Assembly: GCF_001262015.1 (NCBI RefSeq)
Contig: NZ_CP012075.1
Coordinates: forward strand, 1,054,001 to 1,118,000
Direction of reading: 5' to 3'
Origin: Prevotella fusca JCM 17724
GTDB lineage: Bacteria; Bacteroidota; Bacteroidia; Bacteroidales; Bacteroidaceae
DNA: 64,000 nucleotides
The position numbers were made by a program, and so were the translations under genes. The notes beneath the pieces are model-generated. The model did not search any database. It was not told where the DNA came from and was given only the letters and a program-made list of their open reading frames with translations. This document shows positions 26,342 through 34,677 of the stretch, piece by piece. How positions within the stretch are numbered: position 1 is the stretch's first letter; the number at the start of each line of letters is the position of its first letter.

Positions 26342-26713
26342 AGTTATTGTTTTCTTGAAGTTTAGGGGTTGGGGGATGCATGGGAGACAAGCGGCGACAG
26401 GCGGAGATAAGCGGTTACGAGCCGCTTGCGAATGATGCTGGCGGGTGCCGCTTATGGGTGGCTTATGTGTCGCTTATGGTTGCCAGTGGGGCTGCAATTG
26501 TTGGAGTGGCAAGGTTTATTACAGGCTTTGACCAATGCCTCCTGCCAGTTATCACCCTGCAAAAATACTAAAAACTTTCGGATTTCCCAAATCAACTGAC
26601 AGGACTGAAGGTGTTGCGAATCACTCTTCCAAACCAACTGGCAGATGTGAAAGTGAGGTGAAACACGCCCCGGAACTGGCGGGAGAAGCAGGGATGACGT
26701 GAGACTTCCTGAA
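26342..26713. other. Gap with short AAGCGG/CCGCTT repeats
   Basis: Between 26390 and 26480 AAGCGG or AGGCGG units alternate with CCGCTT units, able to form several alternative hairpins. A 25-bp imperfect direct repeat (CCAAATCAACTG...GAAGGTG and CCAAACCAACTG...GAAAGTG) lies at about 26588-26656. No gene is seen. Confidence 0.5.
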
Positions 26714-28024
26714 TCATCTGATGCCCGTAAAGGCACTATGGAAAGAGCGGAAGTAGTAGAGTGTCTCGTGACGTGCCTCGCTGTTGAGCCACCACATCGG
26801 CTCCTCCCCCGATGCATGGCGCTGCAAACGCTCCAGACAAAGGGCGATCTTACGCCTGTTATTGCGCATCTGGGTCATATCAGCCTGTGCAGGCGACTTC
26901 TTCGCCAACGACTCACAGCGCAGCCGTTGCATGAAACGGTCGTAACGGTTATAGAGCCGTGCCAGTTCCATCATCTTCTGCTGGTCCTGCTCAATGCCGT
27001 CAAGACCGAGCAAGTCAGACAGATGTTCATAGCCCCAGTCGTCAGCCTTCAGCCAGAACCACTGGAACGCCAGCTTCTCTTCCCTCACAAGCAGTTCTTC
27101 TGCCAGTGCGTCCTCGTCAACACCTTCCTCCTGCAGACGCTGGAAGACAGAGCGTGCAAGGCGTACCGGGTCAAGCTCGATTCCCTCGACTGGCACCGAG
27201 CCCTTCGCCACCATGATGCGCCAACGGCTGTCCTTATGCTTCACAAGGGCATTGAACGAGCCCATCATCAGTGCCGACAGCTTGCCCGTAGCAGGCTGGT
27301 CGCCTACCTTTTCCATATTTCCATACCGGTTGCGAACCGACAGTGTGCCGTCCTCGTACCATATATACTGATACGACTGACCGAGGTCGCTCAAACTGAC
27401 AGCAAAACGGTCGTCGCTGCTGTTGCCCACAAAACTATAGTTAAAAACCGACAATTCAGCGACGGATATTTTCAGTTCGCCTGTCACCATCCTACCATCA
27501 GGGTCGGTGATATTGAATCCTGCGAACGGCAGATGAAGTTCCAACGTGAACGGAGTACTGCCATCAGCAGGCATCAGCGTGCAGAGCAGCGGCCTGCCGT
27601 CACTGAGGTCGGCTTTGTGCACCTCGTATCCGTCGTCCACTTTCCGTGCATCCTCCACCTCAACCTCACCGTGATTCCAGTGAATGCTGAAGACGGTAGA
27701 CTTTGGCTCCAACCGTTCCACCTGCAGGAATTCCGCCGGTTCCACGCCCAGGCTGATTATCCCGACGGGCTTCACCTCCTCGCCTTCATCGCCGATTACC
27801 TTTGCCTCGATGCGTCCCACGGGGGCAGTATCACCCCACTCCTCCGTACCTTTCCGACGGAAGACGACGGAGCTCTGTTGCACCTGCTTTGCCTCCTGCC
27901 CTTCCCGGCAGAGGCTGAAACGTGTAGACTTGCCGAGGAGCGGAGTCCTCACGAAGGAGCTATAGTTATCGGGTTGATAATTCACCTCGGTCCACGCCTG
28001 TGAGCCCAATGTCGTATTATCCAT
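26714..28024 (-). CDS. Unrecognised 436-aa cytoplasmic protein
   Basis: I do not recognise the family. There is no signal peptide or membrane helix. The first 270 residues look beta-rich (FRRKGTEEWGDTAPVGRIEA, TLELHLPFAGFNITDPDGRM, YQYIWYEDGTLSVRNRYGNM). The last 150 residues are helical and charged, with ARLYNRYDRFMQRLRCESL and MTQMRNNRRKIALCLERL. A promoter at 28084-28115 supports expression. An antisense open frame of nearly the same length exists, but the sense strand has the promoter and the more protein-like composition. Confidence 0.65.
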   Translation of the reverse strand: MDNTTLGSQAWTEVNYQPDNYSSFVRTPLLGKSTRFSLCREGQEAKQVQQSSVVFRRKGTEEWGDTAPVGRIEAKVIGDEGEEVKPVGIISLGVEPAEFLQVERLEPKSTVFSIHWNHGEVEVEDARKVDDGYEVHKADLSDGRPLLCTLMPADGSTPFTLELHLPFAGFNITDPDGRMVTGELKISVAELSVFNYSFVGNSSDDRFAVSLSDLGQSYQYIWYEDGTLSVRNRYGNMEKVGDQPATGKLSALMMGSFNALVKHKDSRWRIMVAKGSVPVEGIELDPVRLARSVFQRLQEEGVDEDALAEELLVREEKLAFQWFWLKADDWGYEHLSDLLGLDGIEQDQQKMMELARLYNRYDRFMQRLRCESLAKKSPAQADMTQMRNNRRKIALCLERLQRHASGEEPMWWLNSEARHETLYYFRSFHSAFTGIR

Positions 28025-28083
28025 ATCTTGTGTTTATTGACTGATTATTTGTAATGCCATGCCCTTGGAGCAATATGATGGGA

Positions 28084-28115
28084 CAAATTTACAAAAAATA
28101 TCCGAAACGGAGAAA
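28084..28115 (-). promoter_or_regulatory. Promoter of the unrecognised 436-aa protein gene
   Basis: Leftward -33 TTTC (28112-28115), 20-bp spacer, and -7 TAAATTTG (28084-28091). Confidence 0.65.
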
Positions 28116-28265
28116 GGGGAAGGACGGGAAAAGCGGGACTGGGCAGCGGAAAGGCTTGAGGAAAGACGGGAGGAGGTTGTTCCGAGGCAGGGCATCGGAA
28201 GCAGGAAACGGATAAGGGAAAGACTGCCATGGATCAGATAATTATAGAACTGCAGAATTATCAGT

Positions 28266-28356
28266 GCCGAATTGCGTTCCAACTAACGCCCTTTAAGCGT
28301 TCAATTAAGGCTTAGTTGCAGGTCAATTAAGGCTTAGTTGCAATGCAATTAAGCAT
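28266..28356 (+). repeat. CAATTAACGCCC-family array (28.3 kb cluster)
   Basis: The slot/block order is TTG cgttc CAACTAACGCCC, then CAATTAAGGCTTAGTTG twice with slots caggt and caatg, ending CAATTAAGCATCTGTT. Most blocks here are the AAGGCTTAGTTG variant instead of ACGCCCTTTTG. Confidence 0.8.
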
Positions 28357-28497
28357 CTGTTATATTCCATGCGTGACTTTATTCTTACAAAAGGGTGTTT
28401 TGTTTCTGACGGGGTCAGTGGAATCCTGCAACATTATGGAGCTGTGAGAATATGCCCGGATTATCAAGGTTTCACACGGAGCGAAGGAGTGAAAAGC

Positions 28498-28534
28498 AAT
28501 CAGGCATTAGCTGCGATGCAGCTAATGCCTGATT
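28498..28534 (-). terminator. Terminator of the first SusCD/metallohydrolase operon
   Basis: A perfect 17-bp stem AATCAGGCATTAGCTGC with a 3-nt loop lies 130 bp past the last gene of the operon. Confidence 0.85.
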
Positions 28535-28663
28535 CTAAGCTATAAATCTGATGTCTCCGAGTTTCTTGCAGCAAGTAACAGGCAACACATGAATCCGTAA
28601 ACCTGTCTACTCGTAAACCAAACAAGCAACTTGTCAACTCGTAAACTTGAAACTCTCTCACTC

Positions 28664-30022
28664 CTAAACCTTTGCCATCGCCTTGAGCATTGGCAGACTT
28701 ACCTTTGCTCTTTCCCGAAGGAGGTCAGCCGGCTTGGCATTAGAGCCTTGCGGCAGCATGTGATAGAGCAACGGAACCTGAAGGAGGAGCAATGGCTTCT
28801 TGAACTTATCCTTCTGTCCGACCCGGGTGTACTCGTAAACGCCTAACATGTTTGCGTTGAAGTTATTGATAGGGAAGCCCAATTCCCCCAAGCCTTTCTG
28901 CTTGCCTATGAAGTCGGCATTGGTACCACTGTCCGCAAAGAGTCCCATGACCACACCATCTTCCTTAGAAGCAAGCATAGGGGCAGACATAGACAGGTAT
29001 CTTGATGCAAAGATGTCAAAGATAGCCGGCACCGTTGAGCCGACGAAGCTGTTGTATTCGTCATCACTCAGCTTGCCTGCTGAATGAGCCTGCGTAGCCT
29101 GATTGAACAACTTTGCCAAAGCAGCATAGAAATCCTTGTCCCAGATTGCCGTCTTGCGAAGCGTAACACCGCTTGCAGCCGTCTCCTTCAGGATAACATC
29201 ATTGCCCTTGATGCTAAAGCTCAGCGTTGAAGGGTCAAAGCCGAAGTGCAACTCCATTTCAGAGTTATTGACATCAAGTGCCACCTCAGAATCAGAAACC
29301 TTCACCAGCTTACCCGAAATCTGGGTTACGAGTTCATCCATACTCTTAGTAGAAGACGTGAGTTTCAGCAGGTCATACCCATAGAGATGATATTCCTTTC
29401 CGATAAAATCGTTCAAACTTCCCTGTGTTACCATGATGGTATCACACTTGTCCTGATTCTTCAGAACAAGATTGACTGTGCGCACCTCGCCCGTTGTGTT
29501 GGCATTGAAATGCGCCACGAAAGCATTACCCTTGTCCTCGGTTGATGCTACTACTGGTGCATCGCCATTGTCGGCAAGACTGATGGCAGGCTCTGCTCCC
29601 ACCTTCGTGTAAGGCAGTGTGAGTGTTGTTGCCTCATCGCTGACAACGTAATACTTCTCACCCGTGTACTTGAAGACAGCCCCGGTCTGGAGGATTGGGA
29701 CATTTGTCGAGTCAGCTCCGTTCTTGATTGTCAGCACAGCAGAACGACTGTCAACAGCCGCATTGTTGGTAACACTGACAACTACAGAATCGTTCTTCAG
29801 CTCGGCAGTAGCCCATGTCTCACTGACGGATACCGTTGAGCCGGCAGGTGCGGTAAACTTCACACCACCCTTCTGTGCATTGGCATTGAAGAAGAGGTTT
29901 GAACTGACCACCTGTACAGGGTTCTCGCGCAGGTAGCTGCTACCCGCATCGTTGTCGTCACTGCAGGCAACGAAGCCTGCAGCGACAGCAAAGAGGAAAC
30001 CGATATTGAATATCTTTTTCAT
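28664..30022 (-). CDS. BACON-domain surface lipoprotein, last gene of the first Sus operon
   Basis: This 452-aa lipoprotein has lipidated Cys 20 (MKKIFNIGFLFAVAAGFVAC). Residues about 38-115 and 120-205 form BACON-like Ig domains (TVSVSETWATAELKNDSVVV, SAVLTIKNGADSTNVPILQT), often used as spacers or carbohydrate/mucin contacts at the cell surface. The C-terminal 240 residues are not recognised and look alpha/beta. The gene starts 7 bp after the DUF4302 gene and has no counterpart in the second, paralogous operon. It is probably an accessory substrate-binding protein in the position of SusE/F. Confidence 0.78.
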   Translation of the reverse strand: MKKIFNIGFLFAVAAGFVACSDDNDAGSSYLRENPVQVVSSNLFFNANAQKGGVKFTAPAGSTVSVSETWATAELKNDSVVVSVTNNAAVDSRSAVLTIKNGADSTNVPILQTGAVFKYTGEKYYVVSDEATTLTLPYTKVGAEPAISLADNGDAPVVASTEDKGNAFVAHFNANTTGEVRTVNLVLKNQDKCDTIMVTQGSLNDFIGKEYHLYGYDLLKLTSSTKSMDELVTQISGKLVKVSDSEVALDVNNSEMELHFGFDPSTLSFSIKGNDVILKETAASGVTLRKTAIWDKDFYAALAKLFNQATQAHSAGKLSDDEYNSFVGSTVPAIFDIFASRYLSMSAPMLASKEDGVVMGLFADSGTNADFIGKQKGLGELGFPINNFNANMLGVYEYTRVGQKDKFKKPLLLLQVPLLYHMLPQGSNAKPADLLRERAKVSLPMLKAMAKV

Positions 30023-30029
30023 AAGCCAA

Positions 30030-31790
30030 TCACTTATTTAATTCTACTTGTTTCTTATTCCATGCTGGAAGAAAAGTGTTCCAGTCCACATCAAGGCGGG
30101 CAACACGGTTAGGCATATACTGTGGCATCACGAGTGCCGCACCGCCGTTTCCACCGTCCAGATGCTCGTCAAGCGACTCTGCAGGCTTTGCCGGTGATGA
30201 ACCTGAAGCCTTCTTCGTCAGCACAGGGTTGAGCCATCTGTCCCAATATCCTGCCATGTTATCCTGTGAGAACGGCTCACCTGTGTATGCCCAGAGGACG
30301 ATGCGCTCTGTGGTCAGACCCGTGTACTGAGGCTGTCCGTTGGAAATCAGGAACAACGGACCGCACAGTGACGCACTGATGTCGCCATTGTCAGCGATGT
30401 TGAAGGTAATAAGGTTGTAGGCACCATTGCCTGCTCCTGTACCACGGCTTGCATCAATATTGAAGGCATTACCGATATAGTAGGTTGCACTTGAGCTTCT
30501 GAGAGTCATCACCTTCTGTCCTGACTGCATCAGGAAGGCATGTGCCGAAGCCACGTAAGTAAGCTGGAAGAGGTAGTTTGCACCGTATGGACTCTCTACA
30601 TCGAGGAAGTACTTCCTGTTGTTTCCGCTGCCCACGTATCTGATCTTGGCAGTACGTGTGTTCTGGACAAACTTCATCTGTCCGCCATCGCGTACGAGAG
30701 AAGTCATCGTGAGCTGGTAATTACCCAACAGAGCCGGCAGGTCGAACTGCAGCACCTGTACCTGAGCCTCGTCAGCACCGTTTGAAATCTTGATCTTTGC
30801 ACCACGTGCCTGTGTAGCCATTGCATTGGCATCCACCGTAATGGTCAGCTTGTTGCCTTCCTTGCTGAGGTGAACCCATGAAGCATCGCAGCTGATGTTG
30901 AGCTTGTCAAGATAAGGAATGACCTTCGTGACGGTCTTTTCACCATTTGAAACGCTGATGTTACCAAGAACCTTGGCAACGGTATTGACATCAACATACG
31001 ACTCTGTTGTCTCAACACCGTTGGCAGACAGCTTCGCAGTTGCGGTATCAAACGTCAGGTCATGCACCCGTACACCGTTCAATGTAACCGGCTGGTAGAG
31101 GCGGATGCCCTTGTCGGTAAAGGCATAAGCCGAAGCCACGACACGTGTTGTGCCGTCATAGATAGCCAGCTGGCGTGAGTCAGCATCGGTGATGACGAGC
31201 GTGTACGGCTTTCCGCCGATGTTCAGCTTCACCTCCGAGAAGATGAAGATGCTGGAAAGTTCGGTCACCTTCTCCATGTATTCAGCAGCATCAGCAGAGA
31301 GTTTGCGGAGATACATGTGGTTCAGCGAACGCTTGCCGTGCACCTTGATGCAGTCAGAACCGATGCTGTCGATAACAAACTCGAAGTCACCTTCCTTGCC
31401 ACGGAACTCGCCCTGCTTAGGGGTTGCATAGGTGTGGAGGAACGTATTGTAGGTATCGAACGACAGAACCGGTCCGCTGTCCTCCTTCATCTTGTAGAGC
31501 GACTTCACCTCTCCGTCGTCAGGCTTGTTCTCATAACGCACGATGGCATTGTCACGGGTGAACCTGATGGTATAAGCCACACCACCGTAAGACTGGTTGC
31601 TCTCAGGATAATAGTCGAAAGCCCAGCCATGCTGTGCCTTCACCAGCGTGTCCTGTGCCTGCTGCAGGAACTTCTCCATACGGTCAGAGTAAGACGAGTC
31701 GAAGACATCATCCTGATCTGTCAGACATGACTGGAGGACAAGTGCCGGCAAGGCAAGCAGAAGATATATAAATAGTTTTTTTGCTTTCAT
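30030..31790 (-). CDS. DUF4302 lipoprotein with an embedded BACON domain
   Basis: This 586-aa surface lipoprotein has lipidated Cys 22. The N-terminal DUF4302 signature is clear: CLTDQDDVFDSSYSDRMEKF, GWAFDYYPESNQSYGGVAYT and SFDTYNTFLHTY. A BACON domain sits at about 275-355 (VIPYLDKLNISCDASWVHLS, AKIKISNGADEAQVQVLQFD), followed by another beta-rich region. The paralogue at 52321-53601 has 426 residues and lacks the BACON part, so this copy gained it or the other lost it. DUF4302 proteins are regularly linked to SusCD and the zinc lipoprotein; the biochemical role is unknown. Confidence 0.88.
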   Translation of the reverse strand: MKAKKLFIYLLLALPALVLQSCLTDQDDVFDSSYSDRMEKFLQQAQDTLVKAQHGWAFDYYPESNQSYGGVAYTIRFTRDNAIVRYENKPDDGEVKSLYKMKEDSGPVLSFDTYNTFLHTYATPKQGEFRGKEGDFEFVIDSIGSDCIKVHGKRSLNHMYLRKLSADAAEYMEKVTELSSIFIFSEVKLNIGGKPYTLVITDADSRQLAIYDGTTRVVASAYAFTDKGIRLYQPVTLNGVRVHDLTFDTATAKLSANGVETTESYVDVNTVAKVLGNISVSNGEKTVTKVIPYLDKLNISCDASWVHLSKEGNKLTITVDANAMATQARGAKIKISNGADEAQVQVLQFDLPALLGNYQLTMTSLVRDGGQMKFVQNTRTAKIRYVGSGNNRKYFLDVESPYGANYLFQLTYVASAHAFLMQSGQKVMTLRSSSATYYIGNAFNIDASRGTGAGNGAYNLITFNIADNGDISASLCGPLFLISNGQPQYTGLTTERIVLWAYTGEPFSQDNMAGYWDRWLNPVLTKKASGSSPAKPAESLDEHLDGGNGGAALVMPQYMPNRVARLDVDWNTFLPAWNKKQVELNK

Positions 31791-31808
31791 ATTATGATCC
31801 TTTCTTAA

Positions 31809-32732
31809 TTAATTAAGATTTGTCAGATTATAACTGCCGCTGACAACGTCGTTCTCACGTTCGATAACCGCATCACGCACCTTGTCAAGGTCGATATTGA
31901 ACGACTCCTTGTAGTAACGTTTGCATATCTCGAGCTTCTTGTTGATGGCAGTCACACCCGGCTGGTCGCTCACCGCCTTGCCGTTTGCATCGACGATGAC
32001 AGCCTTCTTCAGGATAGCATCCCACTGCTCCTTGGTAGAGATGATATAAGTACTTACCATCTCGGCAATGTCCTCACGCTCTTCCTTCTGCGAATAGGCA
32101 GTTACGAAGCCACGCTGTTCGAAGCCTGTTCCGTACTTGCTTGAGCTCCATGAGTCGTTGACATAACCGCCCGGCGTAACCTTTCCGAACTCGCGCGGAT
32201 AGTCCTTCGTCTGGTTGACGATGTGCACGAACTCGTGGTGGATGGTCTTGAGATAATACTCATCCAGGTAGGTACGGTTGTTCTTGTACTCATCCAGATG
32301 GTTCACACCCAGGAGACGGATCTTCTTTCCGCCCTCGGCAGTACCCAGCTTGAACGACCCGCTGTTCTCAAACTCGAACTCACCGAGGAAGCTGAAGAGC
32401 TTCGGGAAGTAGCGGCGTGTGAAGTCGATGCCGGCTGCCTGCGTGTAAGCCTCTACACAGGTGTACTTGATGATGTGTGCCAGTTCAACTGACTGGGCAG
32501 AGTCGGCAGGAACATCATAGTAAGACATATCCGACTCGTTATCCTCATAACGCCACTGAACCTGAATGTTATAAGGTACGACGAAGTTCTTGTGCAACCA
32601 CTTGTCAAAGACAGTCTCTGCCGTCTTTGAGGGCTTGATGACGCTCTCACTTGACAGGTCTTCGTCCGAACAAGCAGTGAAGCCTGCTGCGACAGCTGCC
32701 AATAGCGACAATGCCAATATATTCTTCTTCAT
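31809..32732 (-). CDS. Substrate-import-associated zinc metallohydrolase lipoprotein
   Basis: This 307-aa lipoprotein (Cys 21 in MKKNILALSLLAAVAAGFTAC) has a zinc-peptidase motif TIHHEFVHIVNQ at about residues 164-175, giving HEFVH as the metal-binding core. A downstream FVTAYSQKEEREDIAEMVST supplies the extra acidic ligand region (EDIAE). It belongs to the family repeatedly found with SusCD pairs (TIGR04549 type, by recollection). It likely trims peptides at the surface before import. Overlap-free spacing of 18 and 23 bp to its neighbours supports one operon. Confidence 0.9.
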   Translation of the reverse strand: MKKNILALSLLAAVAAGFTACSDEDLSSESVIKPSKTAETVFDKWLHKNFVVPYNIQVQWRYEDNESDMSYYDVPADSAQSVELAHIIKYTCVEAYTQAAGIDFTRRYFPKLFSFLGEFEFENSGSFKLGTAEGGKKIRLLGVNHLDEYKNNRTYLDEYYLKTIHHEFVHIVNQTKDYPREFGKVTPGGYVNDSWSSSKYGTGFEQRGFVTAYSQKEEREDIAEMVSTYIISTKEQWDAILKKAVIVDANGKAVSDQPGVTAINKKLEICKRYYKESFNIDLDKVRDAVIERENDVVSGSYNLTNLN

Positions 32733-32755
32733 TTCTTTTCCTTTTTAATTAGCTG

Positions 32756-34468
32756 TTAAAACGTAATGACACCCGGGCTGAGTGGACGCTGGTTGACCAG
32801 CGAGAGCTCAGGCTTCTTGTACTGTGAGATGTCAACGAGCTTTGTAGAAGAGCTGAGTGCCTTTGTAGGGTTGCCCGCTACACCAGCCTCACGGATGCTC
32901 TGTGGTATCTGTACAGTCTGACGTGGGTCATCCTTCACCAGCCAGTCGAGGTTCTTCAACGGCTTGCCATTGGCACCGATCAGACGGCGTGGTATCTCGA
33001 TGTTGTAACGACGGATGTCGAACCAGCGCATTCCCTGATGTACGGTCTCGATACGACGGAAGTTGAGCATGCACTGCAGCAGTGACTCCTGTTCAGAACC
33101 TTCAGCACCGATGGTGAAGCGTGGGCTGATGTGTTTCTTGAAACTCGGCACCAGCTTCTCAGCATCATCGTAGGCATAAGGAACGGAATTGAAGTAAGCG
33201 GTCACACTTGCCGGTGTGAGCGTTACTGACGTGTTAAAGTAGTTCTGCATCCAAATTGTCATGTCAGCGCAGGCTGCATCGTTCTGACCGAGCATGATTT
33301 CAGCCTCAGCACGGTTGAGCAGTGCCTCGTCAATAGTGAAGTCGACGTTCAGCGTACGGAGATAACCCGAACCGGTTGTCACGTTGACAATCTCCACCTC
33401 ACGTGGGAGCTTCATCGTCATGGCACAGTTGCTCTCACCCTGGTTGATGGTAAACGGCTTCCAGATAAGGTTCGACTCCGTCCCCCAGATGTTGTTGCTC
33501 TCAACCACCTCCGTCTGTGAGAGATAGTTTGTCAGGGCATAACGCTTGTAGTAGTTCCATGGTGCAAGTGCCATACCGGCATTGCTGACGCTGGTCTGGA
33601 TAAGCAGGTTGCACTCAGCCGCAACGTTACAGTAAGCCTCGGCAATCTTCACAGCCTGGTCAGAGTTACTCAGCGGCATTGCCTGCAGTGCCTTGTAGTC
33701 GCGGAGTGAGGCTGCCGGATTGCTGCCCAAGAGCCTGTCAGCATATTCCTTTGCCTTGGCCCACTTCTCATAATAGAGGTAGAAACGGGTTGCAAAGGCG
33801 TAGGCAGCCTTCTTGTTGAAGTGGTACTTCTGCACCTCGTAGGTGTCATTGATCAGCGGGATACCAGCCTCAATGTCAGCAGCTATCTTCGCATAGACGT
33901 CAGCCACGTTGCCACGCTCACCCTGCTGTGCACCTGCCGAGAAGTCAGCAATGTCGGTTGCATAGTAGATACCTGCATCGGTCGTGCTGGTCTTGCCATT
34001 GTAAGGACGGCAGAACTCGTTGGCAAGGATGAAGTGGTTATAGGCACGCAGCAACAGTGCCTCACCCTTTGAATTGCGGAGCGACTCATTGTTTGCACCG
34101 CCGAGTTCCTCGATGGCAGCTAGAGCCTCGTTAGCCTTGTAGATGCCTTCGTAATAGAACATCCACACCTGCTCTGGTGAGTCATTGCCACCCTCCGTAT
34201 GTTCCTGCCAGAAGAAGTACTGGTCACCGCCACGGTCGCCCAGGCTATTGCGTGGTCCCATGTAGTCAGTATTGTCAGACATCCACTCGTTGAAGAGTGT
34301 CGGTGTACGGTCAGGATAGGCTGTCACCAGCAGTCCCGCAACCTTCTTCGGTGTATCCAAAGTCGTACGGTTGTCGGGCAGCGTATCCAACTGGTCGGAA
34401 CAGGATGCGAGCATCGCTGCGGATGCAAGCACCAGACTGCTCTTGTATATGATATTCTTTATTTTCAT
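32756..34468 (-). CDS. SusD/RagB-family lipoprotein of the first metallohydrolase operon
   Basis: This 570-aa SusD-type lipoprotein has lipidated Cys 23 (MKIKNIIYKSSLVLASAAMLASC). It shows the SusD start CSDQLDTLPDNRTTLDTPKK, TPR-like helices (LLLRAYNHFILANEFCRPYN) and a C-terminal RagB region (MLNFRRIETVHQGMRWFDIR). It should cap the SusC barrel encoded upstream. The intercistronic gap to susC is 209 bp and carries three 22-bp palindromic tandem repeats, unlike the 30-bp gap in the paralogous operon. The paralogue at 54565-56127 is 50 residues shorter. Confidence 0.94.
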   Translation of the reverse strand: MKIKNIIYKSSLVLASAAMLASCSDQLDTLPDNRTTLDTPKKVAGLLVTAYPDRTPTLFNEWMSDNTDYMGPRNSLGDRGGDQYFFWQEHTEGGNDSPEQVWMFYYEGIYKANEALAAIEELGGANNESLRNSKGEALLLRAYNHFILANEFCRPYNGKTSTTDAGIYYATDIADFSAGAQQGERGNVADVYAKIAADIEAGIPLINDTYEVQKYHFNKKAAYAFATRFYLYYEKWAKAKEYADRLLGSNPAASLRDYKALQAMPLSNSDQAVKIAEAYCNVAAECNLLIQTSVSNAGMALAPWNYYKRYALTNYLSQTEVVESNNIWGTESNLIWKPFTINQGESNCAMTMKLPREVEIVNVTTGSGYLRTLNVDFTIDEALLNRAEAEIMLGQNDAACADMTIWMQNYFNTSVTLTPASVTAYFNSVPYAYDDAEKLVPSFKKHISPRFTIGAEGSEQESLLQCMLNFRRIETVHQGMRWFDIRRYNIEIPRRLIGANGKPLKNLDWLVKDDPRQTVQIPQSIREAGVAGNPTKALSSSTKLVDISQYKKPELSLVNQRPLSPGVITF

Positions 34469-34562
34469 ATTCTTTCTATATTAAGTTACTTCAGTTCCCG
34501 ATTCAGCTTCCGGAGGCGGAAGACAGTGGCAGAACACCGCCGTTCTTTGTCATTCCACGATG

Positions 34563-34628
34563 TTACAAACGGCTTGTAATCATGTTACAAAGGCTTTGTA
34601 ATCCTATTACAAACGGCTTGTAATCATG
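34563..34628. repeat. Three tandem 22-bp palindromic units between susC and susD
   Basis: The units start at 34563, 34585 and 34607. Each contains TTACAAA and TTTGTAA-like arms (TTACAAACGGCTTGTAAT; the middle unit TTACAAAGGCTTTGTAAT). Units 1 and 3 are identical over all 22 bases. Each can form a small hairpin in the susC-susD transcript. Confidence 0.9.
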
Positions 34629-34677
34629 TTGCCTGTGCCGGCAAACCTCCTGCTGAGCATGAACCTCAGTTAAGATA

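Larger units (their letters stand above)
28025..28663. other. Gap with purine-rich tract, array and operon terminator
   Basis: Positions 28095-28240 are strongly purine-rich on the + strand, then an array (28266-28356) and the terminator (28498-28534) of the leftward Sus operon. Short ACTCGTAAAC units occur at 28590-28650. No gene is seen. Confidence 0.6.

Noticed and set aside
26699..28003. 434-aa antisense frame over the unrecognised 436-aa gene
   Set aside because: It has no promoter, and its Pro/His/Leu-rich composition is that of a reverse reading of a coding sequence.
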